This document shows, in pieces, positions 29,030 to 38,304 of a stretch of 64,000 nucleotides of DNA. Made by a program: the position numbers and the translations under genes. Source of the DNA: Crateriforma conspicua (GTDB taxonomy: Bacteria > Planctomycetota > Planctomycetia > Pirellulales > Pirellulaceae); NCBI RefSeq assembly GCF_007752935.1, contig NZ_CP036319.1, positions 6,490,501 through 6,554,500 on the forward strand, given 5' to 3'. The notes under the pieces are model-generated. The model saw only the letters and a list, made by a program, of their open reading frames with translations. It was not told where the DNA came from and made no database searches. The stretch's first letter is position 1. Every line of letters begins with the position of its first letter.

Positions 29030-29317
29030 GTCCGAAAAATGCAAACAAAAGAGACGGCGGAGAGTAAAAATTTGAAGCCCGCGACGGGCGATATTATCGC
29101 TGTAACGGCGTGTTATCGGCATTCATTCCCACCAAGTTTCGGTATAAACTGGGGGATCGGTTTACAGGTTCCCCTTCAACCTGCGGAAGACGGTTTGGAG
29201 ATTTGACGAAGGCTGTAAATTGAAACCATGTCGCGGTTTCGATTCTTCCAAGCGAGCCTATGGCTCGATAGTTTCCGGAGCCTCGACACGGCAATGAATT
29301 GACAAAAAGGGTGTCGC

Positions 29318-30004
29318 ATGCTGGTCAAGCTGAAAGTCTGCACGGGAAGTCACGAAGGAAAAGAGATCGCGGTCGCGTCCGAGAAGTTCTTGGTCGGACG
29401 CAGCGAATCTTGCCAACTTCGCCCCAAGAGCGAATCGGTCAGCCGCAAGCATTGCATCTTGGTGTTACGAAACGGTCGCGTCCTGCTGCAGGACCTAAAA
29501 AGCCGCAATGGAACCTTTGTCAACGACAAACGCTTGCCACCGGACAAGGCCAAGGTTCTGAAGCCCGGTGATCGTTTGCGAATCGGCAAACTGGAATTTG
29601 AAATTCTGATCGAACACGGTCTGAATGCCGCCAAGAAGCCCGAAGTCAAAAACGTGGGTGATGCGGCCGAACGCGTGGTTCAATCGGGTGCCGAGGAAAG
29701 CCGCTTCGAAGATATCGACGTCAGCAGTTGGCTGGACGAAGCCGACCAAATTGATCGCGTGCGTCAGTTGGCGGATCCAGAAACCCGACAGTTTCATATC
29801 GATGCATCGGAGTCGGTGGACGCGGAACACGGCACCAACAGCGACAGTGACAGCGGCGAATTGTCCGTCGAAGAATCGGACAAGCCCAAGCGACCTTCGA
29901 AACAAAAGCCGGGCAAGTTGCCCGACAATGTGCGACGCAACTTGACGGAAAACTCACGCGACGCTGCCGACGACGCGTTGAAACGTTTCTTCACCGGACG
30001 CTGA
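29318..30004 (+). CDS. FHA-domain protein
   Basis: Phosphothreonine-binding adaptor. FHA domain in residues ~1-95: FLVGRSESCQL, SESVSRKHCIL and SRNGTFVND carry the conserved Gly-Arg, Ser-x-x-His and Asn residues. The rest (~110-228) is acidic then basic and looks disordered, with several Ser/Thr sites, ending in a short helix NSRDAADDALKRFFTGR. No membrane segment. The stop is 4 bases before the ECF sigma gene, making it the first gene of a four-gene operon. It probably reads the output of a Ser/Thr kinase encoded elsewhere; that link is inferred. Confidence 0.9.
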   Translation: MLVKLKVCTGSHEGKEIAVASEKFLVGRSESCQLRPKSESVSRKHCILVLRNGRVLLQDLKSRNGTFVNDKRLPPDKAKVLKPGDRLRIGKLEFEILIEHGLNAAKKPEVKNVGDAAERVVQSGAEESRFEDIDVSSWLDEADQIDRVRQLADPETRQFHIDASESVDAEHGTNSDSDSGELSVEESDKPKRPSKQKPGKLPDNVRRNLTENSRDAADDALKRFFTGR

Positions 30005-30008
30005 TTCC

Positions 30009-30617
30009 GTGTCGACAGCCGAAACCAACGCGGCTCTGGCACGTCGCGCGTGTTCCGATCGGGCCGCGCTGTCACAATTGCTGGTGCGTCATCAATCGGT
30101 CGTCTTTCAAGCTTGTTTTCGCTGGCTTCAACATCGCCAAGATGCCGAAGACGTGACACAGGAAACGTTCGCACGCGCGGCGAAGTACATCGATCGTTTC
30201 GATCCCGACAAGCCTTTTGGTCCGTGGCTTCTATCGATCGCGACCAACCGTTGTCGAACTTGGCTGTCCAAACAATCGCGTCAACCGGCCATGTCGGCGT
30301 TGGCGGATGCCAATTGCCCGGTGGGCCAACCGGACACGGTCCTGCTTCGTGAAGAATTGCACCTCGCGCTGCGGCAGTTGCCCGTCAAGCAGCGTGAGGC
30401 CTTCGAATTGTTTCATGAACATGGCATCGGTTACGACGAAATCGCCAGGCGACTGCGTTGCCCAACCGGAACCGCCAAGACTTGGGTTCACCGTGCACGC
30501 CGTGCCATGATGCAGCACTTGCGGAACCGTGATGTCACGCCGGCGATTCGCCCCGACGAACCGGTGACGCCAGCGGTTGCCCCGACGCCGTCTTTCGTTT
30601 CGGAGACCCAACCATGA
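30009..30617 (+). CDS. ECF-type RNA polymerase sigma factor
   Basis: Sigma-70 of the extracytoplasmic-function group with only regions 2 and 4. Region 2: HRQDAEDVTQETFARAAKYIDRFDP and PFGPWLLSIATNRCRTWL. Region 4: LRQLPVKQREAFELFHEHGIGYDEIARRLRCPTGTAKTWVHRARRAM (cited here to define the span ~115-165). A Pro/Thr-rich tail of ~30 residues follows. GTG start 4 bases after the FHA gene; its stop overlaps the anti-sigma start by ATGA. Confidence 0.93.
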   Translation: MSTAETNAALARRACSDRAALSQLLVRHQSVVFQACFRWLQHRQDAEDVTQETFARAAKYIDRFDPDKPFGPWLLSIATNRCRTWLSKQSRQPAMSALADANCPVGQPDTVLLREELHLALRQLPVKQREAFELFHEHGIGYDEIARRLRCPTGTAKTWVHRARRAMMQHLRNRDVTPAIRPDEPVTPAVAPTPSFVSETQP

Positions 30618-31270
30618 TCCGATGCGAACAATTCCAACAGCGATTGGATGATCAAATGGACCGCCGCCAACCGGTCCATCAGGATTCGCAACTGATCGAG
30701 CATGCGAAACACTGCTCGACATGCGCGGTGAATCTCTCGGTGGCCCGTTCAATCCAACAGATGGAACCCGCCACCACCGCGAACCATCCGTCGGCAGCAC
30801 CTTCCACCGAGCACCACAACACCAGAAATCACAGCACCAAACCGTTTTCGATAGCCTGGGCGTCGGCGGCGTGCGTGGCAATAGGTTTGATGATCTACGC
30901 ATGGCCAGATCCAGCCAGCCCATCGGTGCAGACCGCCGGTCGGTCCGAAACGCAGGCCAATCGTTACGCCAAAGCGATTCTGCCCAAAGAACCCGCGCTA
31001 GTCGAGACGTCCGATCCGACATCGCCAATCGACCGCATCACCAACACGGATCCCGGACTGCCACAATCAGTGCTTTCGGATCAATGGCTGGCCGGAAGTC
31101 CGACGCCGAGCCCGTCGGCATCGGCGTGGCAACAATGGCGACCGGACATGTGGGTCGGTCAAACCATGCCGGTCGTCCGTTCGGTTCGCAGCAGTGTTGC
31201 ACCGGTCGGTCGGTCCCTTCTGAAAGCCATGGCATTGTTGACTTCAGATCGGGCCGGAGAAACCAGTTAA
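30614..31270 (+). CDS. Zinc-finger anti-sigma factor, single membrane span
   Basis: Partner of the ECF sigma. The N-terminal ~45 residues hold the zf-HC2/ZAS motif H-x3-C-x2-C (EHAKHCSTC), preceded by CEQFQQRLDDQMD. One transmembrane helix lies near residues 80-97 (SIAWASAACVAIGLMIYAW). The ~115-residue part beyond it is Pro/Ser/Thr-rich and probably extracytoplasmic. 218 residues. It overlaps sigma by 4 bases at the start and the next gene by one base (TAATG), giving coupled translation throughout. Confidence 0.86.
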   Translation: MIRCEQFQQRLDDQMDRRQPVHQDSQLIEHAKHCSTCAVNLSVARSIQQMEPATTANHPSAAPSTEHHNTRNHSTKPFSIAWASAACVAIGLMIYAWPDPASPSVQTAGRSETQANRYAKAILPKEPALVETSDPTSPIDRITNTDPGLPQSVLSDQWLAGSPTPSPSASAWQQWRPDMWVGQTMPVVRSVRSSVAPVGRSLLKAMALLTSDRAGETS

Positions 31271-33672
31271 TGAATCGGATCTGGTTCTTCGTTTGGTCTG
31301 TCATCCTTTGCGGTGCCACCCTGCTTCGCCCCACATTCGTGGCTGCGGAACAGTTGGTCCTGCTGCGCAACGGCATGGAACTGCGTGGCAACTATATCGA
31401 AATCCCCACGATCGACAAAAACGCGTTTTCCGGCGGCGGGACCACCGGCGGCGGTGCGCTGACCATCGCGATGATCGACGACGGACTGAAACGAACTTAC
31501 GTGCATCGACGCGGCATGGTCGTTCGCGTCAATCAGATCGATCCACGTGGTCAAGCCATCGAGATCTGGCAGCCCAAACACGGCAGCGGGACTCCCGTCG
31601 GTGGTTTGGGTCGCATCTATGGCGTCAGCCCGCTGAACGCCCATGGACGCCGTGAGATTTTTATCCGCGGTCCCAAGGGCGATACCGAAGCCGTGCTGCA
31701 AGGCATCACCGAATTGACGCCGCGTTACGCCAGCTTGGAAGCATTGACCGGTCGACCGTCCTACAAGTGGGACATGCGAGTGGCGACGTCGACCATCAGC
31801 AGCGATTCACTGCGAAGCTTGTTCGGTTCCATCTTTGACCAACAAAGTCGTGAAGAACGATTGAAGGCGGTTCGCTTTTTCATCTCCACCGAACGCTACG
31901 CCGACGCGAAAGAAGAACTTCAGAGGATCAAGAAGGACTTTCCCGACGCCAATGACGGCTTGGATCTTGATGCCAGCATCACCGAAATGTCCGAACAAAT
32001 CGCGATGCAGTATTTGCAGGAAGCACAAACGCGATTGGATGCCGGACAACCCCAGCTGGCTTCCGACATTTTGAACCGAATTCCCGTCGGCGAACTAAGC
32101 CGTGAACGTCGGCTGCAGGTGTCCGATGCAAAGGCGGCCATGACGTCGCAGCAGCAGCGTGTCGATGAAGTCCGCGAGCGTTTGACCGAGCAAGTCGCCC
32201 AATTGCCACAGCATTCCGCCGACGCGCTTCAGACATGGCTGGATGAATTGGCCCGGGACTTTAACCCGGCAACGCTGGATCGACTCAGCGACTATCTCCG
32301 CCTGGGTGAACTGGACAATTTGCCGCTCGAAAGCCGAGTCGCGCTTGCGGTCAGCGGCTGGATCATGGGCGGTGGTTCGGGTGAACAGAACCTGAAGGTC
32401 GCCACTTCACTGATCGAAGTCCGTGACTTGGTCGTAGAGTACTTGGGGGAAACGACCGCCCGGCGACGCACGGAAATCCTGGATCGCATCAATCGCCTGG
32501 AAGGTGGCCAACCTGAATACATCGCTCGGATGCTTCCGCTGATTCCACCGGCACTGACGTATCCGGATCGAGCATTTGTCGAAGATCGTGTCGGTTTGAT
32601 CGCGTGGCCACCACAGGCACAAACGGATGCACCGGAGATCGATTCAGATCCGGTGACCACCGATTTTCAGTACGAAGTCCAATTGCCGCCGGAATACGAT
32701 CCCCGACGTTCTTATCCTTGCATCGTTGCATTGCATCCGGCCGGTGGAAGCCCGAGACAACAGATCATTTGGTGGGCAGGCCAGTACAACGAAGGCCTGC
32801 AACAGCGTGTCGGCTTGGGGTCCCGTCACGGATTTGTTGTGGTCGCGCCGCGATGGAATCGACCAGGTCAGCGCAGTTATGAATACACCGCGACCGAACA
32901 CCATCGCGTCCTGTCGGCGTTACGTCACGCGATGCGTCGCGTGTCGATCGATTCGGATCGCGTCTTCATTGCCGGCCACGGCCACGGCGGCACCGCCGCG
33001 TGGGACATCGCGGTGTCGCATCCGGATCACTGGGCCGGGCTGATCGCCATCAGCGGTGAACCAGACAAGACGATTCTGCACTATGACAAGAATTCGCGTT
33101 ACATCCCCAAGTACTTTGTGATCGGGGAAATCGACGGCAGCCCGCCTCCCTTGGCACGCAACGGTGCCATTTATGACGACTACTTGAAACCCAATGACGA
33201 TTCAGTCGTGGTTGAATACCGTGGCCGCGGCAACGAACATTTCTTCGAAGAATCGCCCGACTTGTTTCAATGGATGCAGTTGTCTTCGCATCGCCGCCCC
33301 GCCATTCCGCGTGATCTGGAACTGGCCACCATGCGACCGACCGACAACTATTTTTGGTGGCTGGAATTGAACCAAATGAACGATGCGGTTCTGGTTGATC
33401 CGGTGCTGTGGGAAAACGTTCGTCGCGCCGGTTCCATTGATTCCAAGGTTAATGAAGGGAATCAGATCCGCGTCAAAGGACCAGCCAAAGAGTTTCGGAT
33501 CGGTTTGACCCCGGACATGGGAATCGACTTGGCCGAACCGATCATCGTCCGCTATGGCACCAACAGCCGTGCGTCGTTCGATTATGACGGTGGTGTGCAA
33601 TCCATGCTGGATGATGTCCGTAGTCGTGCGGATCGACGTCGTCCATTTTGGATGTTCATTCAAATTCCCTGA
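31270..33672 (+). CDS. Secreted protein with helical repeats and alpha/beta-hydrolase-like domain lacking the catalytic Ser
   Basis: 800 residues. N-terminal signal peptide (MNRIWFFVWSVILCGATLL ... VAAEQ). A small domain with LVLLRNGMELRGNY is followed by ~150-450, rich in helical, TPR-like segments (ERYADAKEELQRIKKDFP; RLDAGQPQLASDILNRI). Residues ~460-680 form an esterase/PHB-depolymerase-like alpha/beta hydrolase fold (SYPCIVALHPAGG; VFIAGHGHGGTAAWD). The expected nucleophile elbow G-x-S-x-G reads G569-H-G571-H-G573, so serine is replaced by glycine. H in GRGNEHFFEE could be the base position. Last gene of the FHA-sigma-anti-sigma operon. Likely a non-enzymatic sensor or binding protein; longer upstream readings are out-of-frame shadow of the anti-sigma gene. 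Confidence 0.82.
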   Translation: MNRIWFFVWSVILCGATLLRPTFVAAEQLVLLRNGMELRGNYIEIPTIDKNAFSGGGTTGGGALTIAMIDDGLKRTYVHRRGMVVRVNQIDPRGQAIEIWQPKHGSGTPVGGLGRIYGVSPLNAHGRREIFIRGPKGDTEAVLQGITELTPRYASLEALTGRPSYKWDMRVATSTISSDSLRSLFGSIFDQQSREERLKAVRFFISTERYADAKEELQRIKKDFPDANDGLDLDASITEMSEQIAMQYLQEAQTRLDAGQPQLASDILNRIPVGELSRERRLQVSDAKAAMTSQQQRVDEVRERLTEQVAQLPQHSADALQTWLDELARDFNPATLDRLSDYLRLGELDNLPLESRVALAVSGWIMGGGSGEQNLKVATSLIEVRDLVVEYLGETTARRRTEILDRINRLEGGQPEYIARMLPLIPPALTYPDRAFVEDRVGLIAWPPQAQTDAPEIDSDPVTTDFQYEVQLPPEYDPRRSYPCIVALHPAGGSPRQQIIWWAGQYNEGLQQRVGLGSRHGFVVVAPRWNRPGQRSYEYTATEHHRVLSALRHAMRRVSIDSDRVFIAGHGHGGTAAWDIAVSHPDHWAGLIAISGEPDKTILHYDKNSRYIPKYFVIGEIDGSPPPLARNGAIYDDYLKPNDDSVVVEYRGRGNEHFFEESPDLFQWMQLSSHRRPAIPRDLELATMRPTDNYFWWLELNQMNDAVLVDPVLWENVRRAGSIDSKVNEGNQIRVKGPAKEFRIGLTPDMGIDLAEPIIVRYGTNSRASFDYDGGVQSMLDDVRSRADRRRPFWMFIQIP

Positions 33673-33701
33673 CGCCGTCGGATTTGCCGATTTCGTCAGG
33701 G
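33667..33701. terminator. Hairpin at the 3' end of the FHA/ECF operon
   Basis: CCCTGACG pairs with CGTCAGGG and spans the stop codon of the preceding gene. No T run follows, so termination is uncertain. Confidence 0.4.
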
Positions 33702-33912
33702 CGTATTGAGTGTTTCTCTTTCGCCTAGCAACCCTCAAGTCGGTCGATCATCGGCGTCAGAGGGATGCGACCTTCTTGGGCGAATCGCCCACGACACGAT
33801 CAACCCGTTCGTGGCCGGTGATCATCGGCGGATCGCGGGAGTCGCGTGCCGAAATCTCGGCGACAACTTGGTCATACTGTTGTCTCCAACTTCCATTTCG
33901 GAGACCCCCAAA

Positions 33913-34695
33913 ATGACCGACACGACGTTCCGACAATCCATCATGGGCTGGTGCTTCAAACCCATGGACGAGTTGACTCTGGCGCAACATGCCAAACGCA
34001 TCGGCTACTCTGCGCTCGAAGGCATCGACCGGTCGGCTTATCCGAAAGTCCGAGAAATGGGCCTCGAGATCAGCCTGGTCAGCAGCCACGGATTTCGCCA
34101 GGGGCCGGTGAACCCCGAAAATCACGCCATGGTCGAGGCCCAATTGGTGGAAGCCATCGACGTGGCGGTCGAAAACGGGGCCCCCAATGTCATCACGTTC
34201 ACCGGAATGCGGGAAAAGGGCATTCAGGATGAAGCCGCTACCGCCAACTGCTTGCGGTGTTGGAAAAGGGTGCTCCCTTACGCAGAAAGCAAGGGGATCA
34301 CGCTGGTCTTGGAACACCTGAACAGCGTCGACGACAGCCATCCCATGAAGGGCCACCCGGGATACTTTGGCGACGACGTTCACCGCTGCGTCGACATGGT
34401 CAGGTCGATGGATTCCCGGAACTTTCGACTACTTTTCGACATCTATCATGTGCAGGTCATGCACGGAGACCTGATCCGTCACATTCGCCTTTATCACGAC
34501 TTTGTGGGGCATTATCACACGGCAGGAAATCCAGGACGCGGCGAACTGGACGAGACTCAAGAAATCAACTATCCCGCAGTGATAACAGAGATACGGCGGA
34601 CCGGATTTGACGGATTCTTGGCCCAAGAATTCATCCCCACCGCCGAAACCCCCATGGCGTCGCTGGAACACGCTTTCCAGATTTGCCAGGGATGA
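33913..34695 (+). CDS. Hydroxypyruvate isomerase-like TIM-barrel protein (cytoplasmic)
   Basis: Interconverts hydroxypyruvate and tartronate semialdehyde if the family assignment holds. 260 residues with no signal peptide, in contrast to its relative at 6972-7880. Typical segments are SIMGWCFKPM, ITLVLEHLNS, LLFDIYHVQVMHGDLI, HYHTAGNPGRGELDETQEINY and GFLAQEFIP. This TAGNPGR...E.NY ending is the Hyi hallmark. ATG at 33913 has a GGAG-type ribosome site 9 bases upstream; the open frame extends further 5' without coding character. Confidence 0.88.
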   Translation: MTDTTFRQSIMGWCFKPMDELTLAQHAKRIGYSALEGIDRSAYPKVREMGLEISLVSSHGFRQGPVNPENHAMVEAQLVEAIDVAVENGAPNVITFTGMREKGIQDEAATANCLRCWKRVLPYAESKGITLVLEHLNSVDDSHPMKGHPGYFGDDVHRCVDMVRSMDSRNFRLLFDIYHVQVMHGDLIRHIRLYHDFVGHYHTAGNPGRGELDETQEINYPAVITEIRRTGFDGFLAQEFIPTAETPMASLEHAFQICQG

Positions 34696-34724
34696 TTTTT
34701 TACCAGGTATTTTGAGCCCCTTGG

Positions 34725-36380
34725 ATGGTCCAAGACATTCAACACAACGACGACCTGCGAAACGACTTCCGTCGTTTGGGAGTCCGACGTGACGAATGTC
34801 GACAAGCGGTCATCCGCGAAGCCGCCGCACATCGCGCTTCCAAAATCGCGGAAGCCATTTTCAGCCAGGCGGCATCGGAGCATTTTGACTTAAAAGAAAC
34901 ATCGAATCACCTTTCCGGACTTGCGACGTCCACCTATCGGCTGTTGGATCCACGACGCCGTGTCGATTTTGTGCAGCGTGCCCACGTGGCGAGAATCCTG
35001 CCCTGCGAGTTGGCGGATTCCGAAATTGCCGAATCACAGTTCCAGCCGCTGATTCTGCCCGATGACCGCACCACGCCATGGCTGTCCGCCGATGCGGATC
35101 GCCCCGGTGGGCATCAAGGTCAAACCGACCAGCGGTTTTGCAACGATCCCGTCGTGATTGTGACGCCCCCAACTCGGTCACGTCGGCCGCGCGGCGGCAA
35201 TCGACCTGCCCAATGGATCGGTCAGTGGGCTTGGTTCACCGCGGGTTGCGTGATCGCGTTGGCTTGCATTTTGCCGGTACTGAGATCGATCCGTTCGTCC
35301 GATCGCCCAGCGGAAGCCTTGACCAACGATGCGTTGCCAGCCAATGCGTCCTTGCCCGCCGCGGTCATGCCCCTTGGCACCAACGGTAAAGTGATCCCGC
35401 CAACACCAAATGCGACGGACCGGGTGACTTTGCCGACACCCGATTCGACTTCGCTGAAGACGCAACCAGATCCATCGGTATCCGGCATCATTGCAACGGA
35501 TGCATCATCCACCGGCATGACGCCCGGAGCCCCGGAAATCGATGCCAAGTCCTTTGATTCGCTCCGCAGCAAAACGGGCAACGACTCGGCCAAATCGTCT
35601 GGACCGGATGCCGACACGCCGTCGCCATTTGACGGTGAATCGGACCCTCGGCAAAGCGAGCTTGATGCACGGCAACAAAGCCTTCTGAAGATTCGCTGGA
35701 ACGATTTGACCGCGGACCTTGCATCCGTCTTTCGAACAATCGCCGGATCGACACGGTCTTTCATTGACGCACCGGACCAGCGGTGTGCAACCGCTTTCGC
35801 GTGGGCAGCCGAGCAGACCACCAGCACCGATCAAATGATCCTGTGGTCACAAATCGGCTTGGACGCATGCGAGACCAGCCTTCGCCACGAAGCATTCGAT
35901 GCTTGCGATGTAATGATCGATTCCGTCGACACGATGAACTTGTCGCATCAACAGCGGCAGCAGTGGGATCAAATGCGGCAGGATGTCGACCAAGCCAAAG
36001 TCGTCGCCGAACGCGTGGGCGGATTCCAACAACTGTTCGAACAGTCCCCGGAGACTCAACTGTTGACCGCCCGTTACCGCTGTTTGATCTTGCGTGATTG
36101 GGACAGCGGATTAGCGATGGTGCCGCCGACCGCCAGCGGACGATTCGCACGCAGTGCCCAGCAACAGTTGCGGCGCGACCCCCACGACGTGCGCGAACTG
36201 ATTCGCGTTGCACAGCTGTGGCTGCGTACCGCGGACGACGAATCGGGTCGGGAACGCGAATCGATTCACCTGTACGTCCGCGACCAGTTGCAACGGGCGG
36301 CCGCAGTCGCCACGAATTTGCAACGGCTGGATTTGGACAAGATTCTTGATTCCATGCCCGCGGTACAATCGGCGAACTGA
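34725..36380 (+). CDS. Unknown single-pass membrane protein
   Basis: I do not recognise a family for this 551-residue protein. The N-terminal ~110 residues are helical, charged and probably cytoplasmic, with a segment YRLLDPRRRVDFVQRAH that recalls J-domain-associated helices but lacks an HPD motif. One transmembrane helix spans ~165-187. Residues ~190-310 are Pro/Thr/Ser-rich and low in complexity. The C-terminal ~230 residues are helical with regularly spaced Trp and Leu. It starts 29 bases after the hydroxypyruvate-isomerase gene on the same strand. A scaffold or sensor is possible but not shown. Confidence 0.72.
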   Translation: MVQDIQHNDDLRNDFRRLGVRRDECRQAVIREAAAHRASKIAEAIFSQAASEHFDLKETSNHLSGLATSTYRLLDPRRRVDFVQRAHVARILPCELADSEIAESQFQPLILPDDRTTPWLSADADRPGGHQGQTDQRFCNDPVVIVTPPTRSRRPRGGNRPAQWIGQWAWFTAGCVIALACILPVLRSIRSSDRPAEALTNDALPANASLPAAVMPLGTNGKVIPPTPNATDRVTLPTPDSTSLKTQPDPSVSGIIATDASSTGMTPGAPEIDAKSFDSLRSKTGNDSAKSSGPDADTPSPFDGESDPRQSELDARQQSLLKIRWNDLTADLASVFRTIAGSTRSFIDAPDQRCATAFAWAAEQTTSTDQMILWSQIGLDACETSLRHEAFDACDVMIDSVDTMNLSHQQRQQWDQMRQDVDQAKVVAERVGGFQQLFEQSPETQLLTARYRCLILRDWDSGLAMVPPTASGRFARSAQQQLRRDPHDVRELIRVAQLWLRTADDESGRERESIHLYVRDQLQRAAAVATNLQRLDLDKILDSMPAVQSAN

Positions 36381-36807
36381 CGTCGGACGCGGATCCGTCG
36401 GATCGTCGTCCCAATGCGCCATCTCTATCCGGCGGCCTCTGGATCGCGGCATTTGGCTATTGGTCGCAATCATGCCACGGAAAACTTTGCCCCAAGGCAT
36501 CAGACCACCCCCAATGTGACGCACGATTCGTCGGCCGACCGCCGGACCGCCGTGTTGCGGGGGCGATGCAAATGTTGGTTTTGGGTCGGCTGTCGCGCCG
36601 ACCGTCATTGACCGACCGTGATTGACCAGGTGTCCGGCTGGAATCCGATCGGCTGTTTGACCAACGCCGTCAGCGGTGAAACGTCGTTGCGGACCGCACT
36701 TGGCGAACGTCTTTTCTTTGTGCCACTGCACCAGCCGATACAATTTCGCGTTCCGTTCGCTGGCCGTCGCCGCAGCCCTTTCTGTTCCATCGCCCGTTCG
36801 ACTTGAG
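36381..36807. other. Intergenic region upstream of the AAA ATPase gene
   Basis: 427 bases without a convincing gene. TACAAT at 36739-36744 with TTGTGC 15 bases upstream is a weak promoter candidate for the AAA gene. No terminator with a T run was seen. Confidence 0.35.
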
Positions 36808-38238
36808 ATGTCCATGAATGCCGTTTTGGCTCCACCGAAATCATCAAACCTTCGTCAGCTCAGCGAAACCGGTTGGCAATCCAAGACGGTTAAACGCGAA
36901 ATGCGTGACAACCTGACTCGGATGCTGGCCGACGGTCAAGAACTGTTTCCGGGCATCGTTGGCTATGAAGATTCCGTGATCCCCGAGATCAATCTGGCGA
37001 TTCTGGCCGGGCACGACATGCTTTTTCTGGGGGAAAAAGGCCAAGCAAAGTCAAAGATCATGCGGTTGTTGCCGCGATTTTTGGATCCATGGGTGCCCTA
37101 CATCGATCACCCCGAGTTGCCGGTTCACGAAGATCCCCATTGCCCGATCACCTCGCTGGGCAAGGACCTGATTGCACGACACGATCCCGAAGACATCCCG
37201 ATCGCGTGGTGGCACCGAAACGAACGCTACAGCGAACGTTTGAGCCCCGGAACCAAGTTTGCCGACATCATTGGTGAAATTGACCCGGCCAAGTTGACCG
37301 GTGGCGTCAGCATGGGTGCCGAAGAAGCGCTCTCCTTTGGGCTGATCCCTCGCATGCATCGTGGCATCTTTGCCATGAACGAACTTCCCGAGTTGGACGA
37401 CTTGGTCCAAGTCGGCTTGTTCAACATTCTGGAAGAACGCGACGTTCAAATCCGCGGGTTTCCGATTCGATTCGACTTGGACATCGCCATTCTGTTTTCG
37501 GCAAACCCCGCGACCTACAACCGCAGCGGAAAGGTGATACCGCAGCTGAAGGACCGAATCGGATCCATCATCCAGACTCACTACCCACACGATCGTGTGG
37601 AGGGGATTGAGATCCTGCGTCAAGAACTGGCCGATGACCTGGATGGTGATTACCCGGTCCAGGTGCCGTTCTTTATGTATCAGATCGTCGAAGAAATCAC
37701 GGCGCAGGCACGACACAGCAAGTACATCGACCAAGCCTCCGGTGTATCAGCTCGTTTTTCCTTGGCGAACTTTCGCAACATGGTTGCCTCGGCCCGACAG
37801 CGTGGCATCCTGCACGGGGAAAAACCCGCCGTGCCGCGAATCAGCGATCTGGGGCACCTTTATTCCAGTGCACTGGGCAAATTGGAATTGGACCTGATGG
37901 GTTCGCATCAAATGAGCGAGAAGCACATCATCGATTCGATCGTTGCCCAGGCGATTGAAACCGTTTTCGGTGAATATGTCGAAGAACACGGGTTGGCAGA
38001 GATCGCTGAGATTTTCCGCGGCGGTGTCCGTGTCGAAGTCGGCGACCAACTGCCCAGCAGCCAATACGCCCAACGACTGCAAAGCGTACCACCGGCATGG
38101 GAAAAGGCTTTCGAAGTCAATGCCAGCGAAGACCAAGCGGTCCGTGCATCGTGCGTGGAATTCGTGCTAGCAGGCCTGTACGCCATGGACAAAATCAGCC
38201 GTTCCACGCAGTTCGGCAAAATCGAATACGAATTCTAG
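36808..38238 (+). CDS. MoxR/magnesium-chelatase-type AAA ATPase
   Basis: AAA+ protein of the chelatase/MoxR clade, 476 residues. Walker A is G75-EKGQAK81-S82. The Walker B-like segment [12 protein letters not shown] has Asn191-Glu192 in place of the usual Asp-Glu. Sensor 1 is [18 protein letters not shown], with a following arginine-finger-type stretch [10 protein letters not shown]. The first ATG of an ATG-x-ATG pair is used. The VWA gene begins 66 bases downstream. In known systems such AAA/VWA pairs insert metals or remodel client complexes; no client is apparent here. Confidence 0.86.
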   Translation: MSMNAVLAPPKSSNLRQLSETGWQSKTVKREMRDNLTRMLADGQELFPGIVGYEDSVIPEINLAILAGHDMLFLGEKGQAKSKIMRLLPRFLDPWVPYIDHPELPVHEDPHCPITSLGKDLIARHDPEDIPIAWWHRNERYSERLSPGTKFADIIGEIDPAKLTGGVSMGAEEALSFGLIPRMHRGIFAMNELPELDDLVQVGLFNILEERDVQIRGFPIRFDLDIAILFSANPATYNRSGKVIPQLKDRIGSIIQTHYPHDRVEGIEILRQELADDLDGDYPVQVPFFMYQIVEEITAQARHSKYIDQASGVSARFSLANFRNMVASARQRGILHGEKPAVPRISDLGHLYSSALGKLELDLMGSHQMSEKHIIDSIVAQAIETVFGEYVEEHGLAEIAEIFRGGVRVEVGDQLPSSQYAQRLQSVPPAWEKAFEVNASEDQAVRASCVEFVLAGLYAMDKISRSTQFGKIEYEF

Positions 38239-38304
38239 GCGGCATGACCTTCGCGTCCCTGTCTCTGACGATTCCAGCATTTATCCCGTAACGAAATCAT
38301 CGCC

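Noticed and set aside
30721-31269. 5' extension of the pseudohydrolase frame
   Set aside because: It is an out-of-frame reading of the anti-sigma gene; the signal peptide starts at 31270.
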